Both the position numbers and the translations under genes were made by a program. A model generated the notes under the pieces. That model was not told the DNA's origin and did no database searches. It saw only the letters and a program-made list of their open reading frames with translations. From Selenomonadaceae bacterium (GTDB lineage Bacteria; Bacillota; Negativicutes; Selenomonadales; Selenomonadaceae), in the NCBI GenBank assembly GCA_017484235.1, contig JAFUTM010000382.1, positions 1 to 6,782 on the forward strand: a stretch of 6,782 bases of DNA, in the 5' to 3' direction. Shown here piece after piece: positions 1 through 5,461 of this stretch. The first letter of the stretch is position 1, and the number at the start of each line of letters is the position of its first letter.

Positions 1-234
1 GACTGCGACTGTGCCGGAACAACAGCAGCTGAACCGACGATGGCTGATATCGGAATTTGTGCCTCGACTGACATTTTGGCAGTTGACCAAGCGTGCTGCG
101 ACTTTGTTTATTCTGCTTCAGATAGCAAAGACCTTAGAGAGCGCATTGAATCACGTCACGGTTTGCGTCAACTCTCTGCTATGGCTGAGTTAAAAATGGG
201 CAATCCTCAGTATGAGTTGATAAATATTGACTAA
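1..234 (+). CDS. DUF362-like protein, C-terminal part (5' end outside the window)
   Basis: Frame 1 is open from the first base to a TAA at 232-234 and gives 77 residues. It starts DCDCAGTTAAEPTMADIGI and continues through ASTDILAVDQA and ESRHGLRQLS to the end QYELINID. From memory this matches the C-terminus of DUF362 proteins, which are often linked to ferredoxin-type iron-sulfur domains in anaerobes. The two Cys of the opening DCDC are the sort of residues that could bind metal, but that is inference. The ATG at 40-42 is internal, because the upstream codons are open and fit the family, so it should not be taken as the start. The gene points towards the sorbitol operon, converges with it and is probably unrelated. 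The exact biochemical role of the family is not known to me. Confidence 0.75.
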   Translation, partial: DCDCAGTTAAEPTMADIGICASTDILAVDQACCDFVYSASDSKDLRERIESRHGLRQLSAMAELKMGNPQYELINID

Positions 235-363
235 ATTTTGTTAAATGGTGTTAAATCGTTGTAATCAGTGCATTTTATCGTAGAAAAAATAAACGATTTA
301 GGACAATGTTTTGAAGTTTGTTAGTCAAAATGTGGTCACAAGCTTATGGATTTTTACAATAAA

Positions 364-405
364 AGTACTCCCAGTGAATCGAAACCGCTGGGAGTATTCA
401 ATTTT
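364..405 (+). terminator. Probable (bidirectional) terminator after the DUF362-like gene
   Basis: Perfect 9-bp arms TACTCCCAG (366-374) and CTGGGAGTA (388-396) enclose a 13-nt loop. The stem can be extended by a G-T and an A-T pair. It is followed on the + strand by TTCAATTTTCTC, and on the - strand by a CTTTTATTGTAAAAA tract. It lies 130 nt after the stop codon of the upstream gene. The U-tracts are imperfect, so termination strength is uncertain. Confidence 0.6.
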
Positions 406-790
406 CTCTCATAAACTTACACAAACTTAGCATAATTTGCACAAAGTTTACACTGAAATATTCCTCGCGAAATATCTTTTTGTTTTATAGCGTCCAATTT
501 TGCCATAGCTACTTTCGTTTGATATAACGCTCTGCAGATTTTAACTTCCCATTAGCGACAGGTACATATCTGAGTTTTCTTCTTCGTGAAATTTCTCAGA
601 TTTTGCAACTTACCTTACTACTATTAATAAGTTGCTGCTTGGTTTTCGCTATAAATCCGACCTTATGATGAATAACTGGTGGCGCAGTCTTATGAGGAGC
701 TACTGCAAGAGCTGACCTACGTCCATACTTGTGTACAACTTTGGTGTCGTCAACGTCAACACCGTCTCTACCTTATAAATTACATGTAAT
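406..790. other. Intergenic stretch without a convincing gene
   Basis: No frame on either strand gives a protein I recognise. The longest open run on the - strand is about 50 codons, lies near 755-600, begins directly after a stop codon and contains KVVHKYGRRSALAVAPHK. After a stop it continues as a second short run with RYVPVANGKLKSAERYIK. This could be a decayed gene, but I cannot assign it. The stretch also contains short direct repeats (AAACTTA at 413-419 and 424-430) and the two hairpins listed separately. Confidence 0.4.
568..635. repeat. Two adjacent inverted repeats in the intergenic region
   Basis: The first pair is ATCTGAG (568-574) with CTCAGAT (595-601), a perfect 7-bp stem with a possible inner TTTC/GAAA stem. 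The second pair is GCAACTTA (605-612) with TAAGTTGC (628-635), a perfect 8-bp stem around a 15-nt loop. They are only three bases apart. They could be terminators, part of a small RNA or relics. No promoter was found that would settle this. Confidence 0.45.
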
Positions 791-841
791 GCCTTTCTTT
801 ATTTTGCAAATAAAAAGGCTGACGGCACGCGAACCGCCAGC
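791..841 (-). terminator. Terminator of the sorbitol operon
   Basis: Read on the - strand, 38 nt after the srlB-srlD stop codon, GCTGGCGG (841-834) pairs with CCGTCAGC (825-818), with one G-T pair around a TTCGCGTG loop. It is followed at once by CTTTTTATTT, which is the classic Rho-independent form. Directly beyond it a second, AT-rich hairpin follows: GCCTTT (791-796) and AAAGGC (814-819) with an inner TATTT/AAATA stem. The second hairpin shares bases with the first, so the two cannot form fully at the same time. This ends the leftward operon. Confidence 0.85.
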
Positions 842-879
842 AATTTATTTATGATCATCAATTTTAATTTTAGTTAGTA

Positions 880-2091
880 TTATCCGCGAGTCTTGCCACC
901 AGCAACGTTGAGTGTTACGCCGTGAATATAGCCGGCTCTGTCGCTTGCAAGGAACGCACACGTGTCAGCAACTTCACTGAGTTTGCCGCTGCGTCCGAGA
1001 GGCGTCGTCTTGGTTGAGCTGTAGCCTTTACGCAAGTCATCAACGGTAATGCCGCGAGTATACGCAAGTGCCTCCTCGTAGGCAAGAGTACGGAGGCCCG
1101 TCGCTTCCATAATGCCAGGTGCTACGCCAACGACACGAATGTTATGCTTTCCAAGTTCCTTTGCCCAGCTGCGAGTGAATGAGACAACGCCGGCTTTAGT
1201 CATCGCGTAAATGGATTGACCTTCGGAGCCTTCGAGGCCAGACTCACTGCTCATATTAATAATTACACCACCGCCGCTATTGAACATCTCACGGACAACC
1301 GCCTGAGCAACAAGATAAACACCTTTAATATTAACGCCGACAACTTTATCGTAAATCTTTTCGTTGAGTTCGTATTTACCGTGTGGATCTTTCGGATCAG
1401 CAAGCAGACAAGGAATGTTGATGCCGGCATTATTAACTAAAATATCAATCTTTCCGAATTTAGCGACGGATTTTTTGACCATATCATCGACATTTGCAGA
1501 GTCGGTGACATTGGTAACAACATAAAGCATTTCGCCGCTGCCCTCGTGAAGGTCAAAGCTCGGCTCATTCGGATTCATATCGCAGACGACGACATTGGCA
1601 CCATTATCAAGGAAAGCCTGCGCAACTGCCTTGCCAATACCGGACGCCGCGCCGGTTACAATCGCCGTCTTGCCTTTAAGTCCGAGCCAGGAGCTGTCAA
1701 CGGATTCACTTGCCATTTTGATGAAGTGAATTTCGTCACCAATTTTAATATCAGGAATTGGCTTATCTTCAACGTGGACACTGCCTTCCAAAACGTCGCC
1801 GGCACCACCGTCAAATTTAATGGTAATGTGGCCAAGATTCATCAGATTTTTTTGGACTTCACTGCCGACTTTGAGGACTTTAAACTCAGCATTGCCAACT
1901 TTGAAAATGTCACCAGGCTTAACGGTGTCCTCAAGTTTGTTTCCTTCGTGGAGAACACAAGCGTCTCTGAGTTCCGGCAAATTTTTGGACATTTCCGTCT
2001 CAAAGAGAATGATCATTTTCGCCGCAGCAATAAAATCTGCAACTTGACCGCCCAATTCGACGACTTTTGTGCTATAATATTCTTTAGACAT
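880..2091 (-). CDS. srlB-srlD: Fusion of glucitol PTS EIIA (SrlB) and sorbitol-6-phosphate 2-dehydrogenase (SrlD)
   Basis: One 403-residue reading frame joins two enzymes that are normally separate. Residues 1 to about 124 are the glucitol-type EIIA domain. The probable phospho-acceptor is His48 in ACVLHEGNKL, and NLGHITIKFDGG is also typical. EIIA passes phosphate from HPr to EIIB. Residues from about 130 are a short-chain dehydrogenase that oxidises sorbitol-6-phosphate to fructose-6-phosphate. It has the cofactor motif TGAASGIG at 146-153, Asp171 at the end of the second strand (favouring NAD over NADP), NNAG at 220-223, catalytic Ser282, and Tyr295/Lys299 in YAMTK. The linker contains Met126 (MASESVDSSWLGL), the likely old SrlD start, but no ribosome binding site lies at a useful distance before it. 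I chose the ATG at 2091-2089, 10 nt after AAGGAG; a GTG six bases upstream is only 4 nt from it. All catalytic residues are present, so the protein looks functional. Confidence 0.92.
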   Translation of the reverse strand: MSKEYYSTKVVELGGQVADFIAAAKMIILFETEMSKNLPELRDACVLHEGNKLEDTVKPGDIFKVGNAEFKVLKVGSEVQKNLMNLGHITIKFDGGAGDVLEGSVHVEDKPIPDIKIGDEIHFIKMASESVDSSWLGLKGKTAIVTGAASGIGKAVAQAFLDNGANVVVCDMNPNEPSFDLHEGSGEMLYVVTNVTDSANVDDMVKKSVAKFGKIDILVNNAGINIPCLLADPKDPHGKYELNEKIYDKVVGVNIKGVYLVAQAVVREMFNSGGGVIINMSSESGLEGSEGQSIYAMTKAGVVSFTRSWAKELGKHNIRVVGVAPGIMEATGLRTLAYEEALAYTRGITVDDLRKGYSSTKTTPLGRSGKLSEVADTCAFLASDRAGYIHGVTLNVAGGKTRG

Positions 2092-2122
2092 TAACACTTC
2101 ACTCCTTATATTAAAAATGTCT

Positions 2123-2191
2123 ATAAGATATGAGGTACATCTGCAGGCGGCTTGGGGGAGTACACTTGCAAATGTGCCTCGTTATCTTTAT
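2123..2191 (-). repeat. Intercistronic hairpin between the srlE remnant and srlB-srlD
   Basis: ATAAGATA-T-GAGGTACAT (2123-2140) is mirrored by the reverse complement of 2172-2191, ATAAAGATAAC-GAGGCACAT, with one mismatch and small bulges. On the - strand the stem begins over the srlE stop codon (2190-2188) and ends before the AAGGAG of the next gene. It has no U-run after it, so an mRNA-processing or segment-stability role is more likely than termination. That role is inference. Confidence 0.5.
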
Positions 2192-2541
2192 GATTCGTAA
2201 AGACCGAAACTTGCAAGCCAGGCAAGAATTACCGAAATCGGTCCAGTGATAAAACGTGAATACAAAACTGACGGCACGCCGACCTCAACCGTCTCAGCGT
2301 CGGCCTCTGCAAGACCTAAGCCGACTGGTACGAAGTCGCAGGCACATTGTGCATTGATTGCGAAAAGTGCCTGCAATGCAAGATGCGGAGGTATATTACC
2401 TTCACCAATTTGAACGCCAATCAACACGCCAATAACCTGTGCAATGACCGCGCCAGGTCCTAAGAACGGCGACAAGAATGGGAATGAGCAAATAGTTGCG
2501 AGAACTACAAGACCGAAGACGTTACCTGCAAGTGGTGATAA
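2188..2541 (-). pseudogene. srlE: PTS glucitol EIIBC, C-terminal remnant
   Basis: About 117 codons match the C-terminal end of SrlE/GutE, the EIIBC subunit of the glucitol PTS. Clear landmarks are SPLAGN, ICSFPFLSPFLGPG, AVIAQVIGVLIGVQIG, GNIPPHLALQALFAINAQ, ACDFVPVGL and VGVPSVLYSRFITG, all recalled from the E. coli protein. The match begins at about Leu (2541-2539). Upstream the frame stays open to a TAG at 2616-2614, but those codons no longer resemble SrlE. No start codon with a ribosome binding site serves this piece, so it is probably not translated well. The reading frame carries no stop or frameshift, which suggests recent damage. It would encode the last membrane part of the permease, without the EIIB domain. 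Confidence 0.88.
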
Positions 2542-2547
2542 AATAAT
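2541..2547. repeat. 7-bp direct repeat AAATAAT, left copy
   Basis: The 7-mer lies exactly where similarity to SrlE stops on the left side of the inserted segment. The right copy is at 3531-3537. It may be a target-site duplication or the microhomology used in the rearrangement. AT-rich 7-mers also occur by chance: another copy sits at 3523-3529. Confidence 0.45.
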
Positions 2548-2569
2548 AAGCCGACATTTAATTGTCAGC

Positions 2570-2660
2570 TCGAATTTCGATAAATTTTGCTTGCAAAAGA
2601 CGCCCCGATAAGCTAAAATGTTAGTGTTGAATTAACTTAATAGCTTGCGAGGCGCCTTTC
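2570..2660. repeat. Cluster of three hairpins in the leader of the HNH gene
   Basis: Three palindromes follow one another. TCGAA-T-TTCGA lies at 2570-2580. TTTTGC-TT-GCAAAA, perfect 6-bp arms, lies at 2585-2598. The third is a long stem, CGCCCCGATAAGCTA (2601-2615) against TAGCTTGCGAGGCG (2641-2654), with one mismatch and a small bulge; flanking AAAG/CTTT can extend it. The long stem is followed by CTTTCTGTATATTTT on the + strand and by TCTTTT on the - strand, so it may end transcription in both directions. It could also be the end structure of a mobile element or a structured RNA. The sequence alone does not decide. Confidence 0.6.
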
Positions 2661-2712
2661 TGTATATTTTAGCGTCTCATTTGCTGATTGTCAAGAAAGA
2701 GGCGATTTTTTA

Positions 2713-3528
2713 ATGAAACACAAAGACAAAATTTTTGCAATCCTTCGAGCTGCTGCTGAGACTCTACAGGATAAAGTTGCTGTTGAAGAACTCATCACTA
2801 AAGTTAGCGGCAATCTGCCAAAAATTGAAATTATTGACGATTCACATCAGAAATTCAATGGCATAACTTATTGCAAGACTAAAAATCAGAATGGACACTA
2901 TTTTAAATTGGTTAGTATGCACCGCGCCGTTTGGACATATTTCAATGGTGAAATACCTGTTGGATATGACATTCACCACATTGACTTTGACAAAGAGAAC
3001 AATGATATCAGCAACTTAATTATGCTTACGAAGTCTCAACATCAAAGTATTCATTCAAGTATCAACGGCAAGAAAACACGCAAGGAACGCAAGATATTTA
3101 CCTGCATAGCTTGTGGCCAAGAGTTTGAAGCAAATAACATGGGTCACAACCTATACTGTTCACAAGAATGCTGTACGAAATATGCTCAAATGGTTTTGTA
3201 CACCGAGAAGCGTATCTGTAAGATGTGCGGCAAAGAGTTCACCGCCTACAAATATGCTGGTCATAAATTTTGCTCACATAAATGTTCGACCGATTATAAT
3301 AGCCAGCAAGGACGTTACATCAAAACATGTCGAATTTGCGGCAAAACATTTTCAACACTTAAACATGAAGATCATACATATTGCTCACCTGAATGTGGTA
3401 ACAAGTCACGTCGTCGCAAAGAAACTATCATCTGTGCAGTTTGTGGCAAAGTATTTGAGGCAAAACCAAGTAAACATCGCAAATACTGTTCTTGGAATTG
3501 CTTTTGTATTGCAAGACGAAGCAAATAA
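2713..3528 (+). CDS. HNH endonuclease with four C-terminal zinc-knuckle repeats
   Basis: This 271-residue protein is a probable DNA nuclease of the HNH homing-endonuclease type. The HNH core spans residues 66-114: HRAVWTYFNGEIP with His70, YDIHHIDFD with His88/His89, then NDISNL with Asn101 and His110. That layout is the HNH_3-like form common in phage and intron-associated endonucleases. Residues 131-263 are four repeats of about 36 residues, each CxxC, then exactly 14 residues, then CxxxC: Cys131/134/149/153, 169/172/187/191, 206/209/224/228 and 241/244/259/263. Each has the style CGKxF...YCSxxC and probably binds one zinc, as DNA-contacting knuckles. A lysine- and arginine-rich tail follows. 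An AGAGG ribosome binding site lies 10 nt before the ATG. The gene is antisense to the sorbitol operon and lies within the disrupted srlE. No partner gene is present. Target specificity is unknown. Confidence 0.85.
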   Translation: MKHKDKIFAILRAAAETLQDKVAVEELITKVSGNLPKIEIIDDSHQKFNGITYCKTKNQNGHYFKLVSMHRAVWTYFNGEIPVGYDIHHIDFDKENNDISNLIMLTKSQHQSIHSSINGKKTRKERKIFTCIACGQEFEANNMGHNLYCSQECCTKYAQMVLYTEKRICKMCGKEFTAYKYAGHKFCSHKCSTDYNSQQGRYIKTCRICGKTFSTLKHEDHTYCSPECGNKSRRRKETIICAVCGKVFEAKPSKHRKYCSWNCFCIARRSK

Positions 3529-3530
3529 TT

Positions 3531-3537
3531 AAATAAT
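3531..3537. repeat. 7-bp direct repeat AAATAAT, right copy
   Basis: This copy overlaps the last base of the Gly18 codon of the N-terminal srlE remnant, exactly at the right junction of the inserted segment. It matches the left copy at 2541-2547. Joining the remnants through this repeat would leave the two srlE parts out of frame. Confidence 0.45.
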
Positions 3538-3590
3538 CCGCTGAAGCCGCCGCTACCAGCTTTAATAACTACTGATCTATAATTGGCCAT
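3537..3590 (-). pseudogene. srlE: PTS glucitol EIIBC, N-terminal remnant
   Basis: The first 18 codons, MANYRSVVIKAGSGGFSG, match the start of SrlE/GutE (in E. coli the comparable stretch is IRIEKGTGGWGG, from memory). An excellent GAGGAGG ribosome binding site lies 9 nt before the ATG and overlaps the stop codon of the epimerase-like gene, as expected for an intact operon junction. After Gly18 the expected Pro-Leu is missing and the frame runs on antisense through the HNH gene to a stop near 3372, giving a 72-residue hybrid peptide of no evident function. The start signals are intact, so the remnant is probably still translated. Confidence 0.82.
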
Positions 3591-3604
3591 TTATAACAAC
3601 CTCC

Positions 3605-4279
3605 TCATTCTTCGCCTGTCAGCCTTGACAAAGATGCAAGAACGTCCGTAGATTCATAAATCGCAGTACCCGCAACAAGGATATTTGCACCTGCTTCTCT
3701 GACCGCTGCGGCAGTTTCAATATTAATTCCGCCGTCCGCTTCCAAGTAGCAATCGTAATTTTCAGCGCGGATAATTTCGTGCAATTTTTTAATCTTCTTG
3801 AGTGTACTATCTATTAAACGTTGTCCGGCCGAACCAGGATTGGCCGTCATAACTAACACAACATCTGCTATTGGCAGAATTTCTTCAAGCATAACGATTG
3901 GTGTCGCAGGATTTATCGCAATGCCGGCTTTGCTGCCTGCATTTTTAATTTGTTGAATGACAGCTTCCGCTTGATGTGTTGTCTCGATGTGAAAGATAAT
4001 AATATCTGCGCCGGCTTTGGCAAACGATTCGATTTTTCGTTCAGGGTGCACCGTCATCAAATGAGCTTCAATGATAGCATCAGTGGTTTTACGCAAACTT
4101 TTCACTACCGGTGCACCGACTGTAATTTCAGGTGAGAAGACGCCATCATTAACTTCAACGTGAATACGATCAATTCCAGCCTCCGTTACGTGCTTAACCT
4201 CATCAGCCAAGTGTGCGAAATCAGCCGACAAAAGTGAAGCCGCAACTTTCACTTTAGACCTGTCAACTTTAGAAAACAT
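3605..4279 (-). CDS. Ribulose-phosphate 3-epimerase family protein in the sorbitol operon
   Basis: This 224-residue TIM-barrel protein is of the ribulose-5-phosphate/allulose-6-phosphate 3-epimerase family, about the usual length. Family marks are ASLLSADFAHL near residue 14, HVEVNDG at 40-46, EAHLM with His73, AGINPATP-like text at 118-127, TANPGSAGQ at 145-153, EADGGIN with Asp182, and LVAGTAIY near the end (phosphate binding). The metal site of the family is His, Asp, His, Asp. Here His40, His73 and Asp182 are present, but the first Asp, which also acts in proton transfer, is Glu42. The loop usually NPGFGGQ reads NPGSAGQ. These changes suggest a divergent paralogue with a different substrate, perhaps a hexulose phosphate made during hexitol use, and not the housekeeping Rpe. 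AAAGGAG lies 8 nt before the ATG. It sits 41 bp after srlA and 14 bp before srlE. Confidence 0.85.
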   Translation of the reverse strand: MFSKVDRSKVKVAASLLSADFAHLADEVKHVTEAGIDRIHVEVNDGVFSPEITVGAPVVKSLRKTTDAIIEAHLMTVHPERKIESFAKAGADIIIFHIETTHQAEAVIQQIKNAGSKAGIAINPATPIVMLEEILPIADVVLVMTANPGSAGQRLIDSTLKKIKKLHEIIRAENYDCYLEADGGINIETAAAVREAGANILVAGTAIYESTDVLASLSRLTGEE

Positions 4280-4320
4280 AATTGGTACTCCTTTCGTTAC
4301 AATTCATTGAAATTCGCCAA

Positions 4321-4869
4321 TTAAGCATTTTTCAATTTCTTGCTGAGTTCAATGCCCTGTTGTTTCTGAACGTAAGCAGTTGTGAAGTCAGTCACCCAGC
4401 CGCGCAGGAAATTGATTACAAGACCAATCAACAAATAACGCAATGCCAAGTCCACTGTACTAAATCCGAGAGTTGTTATGCCATTAGCAATTCCCAAGAA
4501 TACGAACAATTCACCTGGATTGATATGTGGAAACAGACCGTTAAGTGTATGGCAACAACCGGAAGCTGAAGCATAGTAGGAAGGCTTGTAGAACTCCGGC
4601 AGGAACTTGCCGAGTGAGAGCGTCATAGGATTGCAGAAGAAGAATGTACCAATGACCGGAAGGACAATATAACGTGTAATCGGATTGCCAGCACAAACTC
4701 CTGCAAATGCTTCGATTCTTTCAGTACCAATCATTTTGACGATCGCATTCATCGCAACGAGCAAAACGATAAGCGTCGGAATAATTCCGGACACCCAACC
4801 GGCAAGTGTCTCGCCGCCCTTGTTGAACAGCCCGATAAAGGCTTGTGCAAATTGAACCATTACATCCAC
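4321..4869 (-). CDS. srlA: PTS glucitol/sorbitol transporter subunit EIIC
   Basis: This 182-residue membrane subunit of the glucitol PTS forms the sugar channel together with the membrane part of EIIBC. It follows E. coli SrlA (187 residues, from memory) along its length: FIGLFNKGGE near 11-20, GNPITRY at 61-67, GTFFFCNPMTLSLGKFLPE at 74-92, YKPSYYA at 94-100, HTLNGLFPHINPGELFVFLG at 107-126, and NFLRGWVTD at 153-161. Likely membrane segments are about 26-48, 66-87, 119-137 and 141-159. The start is the GTG at 4869-4867, 9 nt after AAGGAG; the ATG three codons later would be 18 nt away. The gene is intact, although its partner srlE is disrupted. Confidence 0.93.
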   Translation of the reverse strand: MDVMVQFAQAFIGLFNKGGETLAGWVSGIIPTLIVLLVAMNAIVKMIGTERIEAFAGVCAGNPITRYIVLPVIGTFFFCNPMTLSLGKFLPEFYKPSYYASASGCCHTLNGLFPHINPGELFVFLGIANGITTLGFSTVDLALRYLLIGLVINFLRGWVTDFTTAYVQKQQGIELSKKLKNA

Positions 4870-4940
4870 AACAATTCACTCCTTCGTTTTGATAGATAAT
4901 GAAATTTGGTTTAAACATACATTTATTTGTAATGCTGTTG

Positions 4941-5333
4941 TCAGCCTTCGTTCTGCTGCATAATTTGATAATTTTCGTAGTCCTGTTTGGCACTCATAAC
5001 TGCCACTGACTTTTGAAAATCTAAATTCAGACTTTTACAAAGTTCGTCGCTGAGTTCAAAAAGTGTCAAGCCATTGAGAATATTAAATTCTTTAAAATCG
5101 GCAAAGACCGTGCGCCCTTCCATAATTTCACCTTTGATGATTCTGCAATAATTATCAATGACCAGCAGCACAATAACTCCGGCAAGGAATCTGCCCTTTG
5201 CTCTGCCAATTGCAACTCTGCCAATAGTGCGCAGATTTTTAATATGATTGCTAAAACGTTTGAACTGCCAAAGACCAAGAAGCAATTGCATAATCCACAC
5301 AATTACCGCCAGCGCGACCACATACAACAGCAT
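4941..5333 (-). CDS. gutM: Glucitol operon activator GutM
   Basis: This 130-residue protein resembles the GutM/SrlM activator of E. coli. It has an N-terminal hydrophobic segment (about residues 2-22), then WQFKRF and the conserved GRVAIGRAKGRF (38-49), a second hydrophobic stretch VIVLLVID, and a soluble C-terminal part. In E. coli it promotes transcription of the glucitol genes; how it acts here is not visible, and the N-terminal segment suggests membrane attachment. The ATG at 5333-5331 is preferred because GGGAGGTG lies just upstream with proper spacing. An ATG at 5351 would place that ribosome binding site inside the coding sequence. It lies 71 bp upstream of srlA in the same direction, and 128 bp of AT-rich repeat separate it from the regulator gene. 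Confidence 0.87.
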   Translation of the reverse strand: MLLYVVALAVIVWIMQLLLGLWQFKRFSNHIKNLRTIGRVAIGRAKGRFLAGVIVLLVIDNYCRIIKGEIMEGRTVFADFKEFNILNGLTLFELSDELCKSLNLDFQKSVAVMSAKQDYENYQIMQQNEG

Positions 5334-5351
5334 ATTTTCACCTCCCAGCAT

Positions 5352-5460
5352 TTAATTATGAATTATAAATTAGGAATGAGGAATTAAATAATTCTTAATG
5401 CTTAATTCGTAATTCGTAATTTTTCAATTCCTAATTCCACATTCCTCATTCATCATTAAT
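5352..5460. repeat. AT-rich repeat with inverted arms between the regulator gene and gutM
   Basis: The stretch is built from variants of AATTNNGAATT, GGAATTA and their complements. A perfect 11-bp inverted pair is GAATGAGGAAT (5374-5384) and ATTCCTCATTC (5441-5451), with a second, alternative pair ATTAGGAAT (5369-5377) and ATTCCTAAT (5427-5435). TAATTCG is repeated in tandem near 5403-5418. It resembles the low-complexity intergenic repeats of many bacterial genomes. It contains a TATAAT on the - strand (5367-5362), but no good -35 box at 17 nt, so a gutM promoter here is only possible. Confidence 0.6.
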
Positions 5461-5461
5461 A

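Larger units (their letters stand above)
2542..3536. mobile_element. Segment of about 1 kb with an HNH endonuclease gene that replaces the middle of srlE
   Basis: Between the N-terminal srlE piece (3590-3537) and the C-terminal piece (2541-2188) lies a foreign segment. It holds a hairpin-rich stretch without a gene (2548-2712) and an HNH endonuclease gene on the + strand, opposite to the operon. The stop codon of the endonuclease is only 8 bases from the right junction. AAATAAT occurs at both junctions. By comparison with the roughly 319-residue E. coli SrlE, about residues 19-203 are missing, so this is a replacement, not a simple insertion. There is no transposase, no terminal inverted repeat that I can see, and no room for a group I intron core outside the ORF. 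Mobility is inferred from the HNH gene and the gene disruption. Confidence 0.65.

Noticed and set aside
1714..1716. A separate translation start for the dehydrogenase at the internal ATG.
   Set aside because: The nearest purine-rich sequence upstream (GGTGA) is about 18 nt away, too far for normal initiation, and the frame is continuous with EIIA.
1546..2094. A 182-codon open frame on the + strand.
   Set aside because: It is the mirror of the EIIA domain coding strand, has no ribosome binding site and resembles no family. The - strand protein has full domain motifs.
2713..3528. A compact RNA-guided nuclease (IscB/TnpB type).
   Set aside because: No RuvC motifs or arginine-rich bridge helix are present. 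The protein is an HNH core plus zinc knuckles only.
3113..3532. A 139-codon open frame overlapping the HNH gene in another + frame.
   Set aside because: The overlapped frame holds four regular zinc-knuckle repeats and the HNH core. The alternative has no recognisable motif or ribosome binding site.
2542..3536. A self-splicing group I or group II intron, or an intein, in srlE.
   Set aside because: The HNH gene runs against srlE, only about 165 bases are non-coding, and about 185 srlE residues are missing, so splicing could not restore the protein. An intein would need a continuous frame in srlE's direction.
5352..5460. A CRISPR array in the repetitive interval.
   Set aside because: The units are short, variable and AT-rich, without constant repeats and unique spacers, and no cas gene is present.
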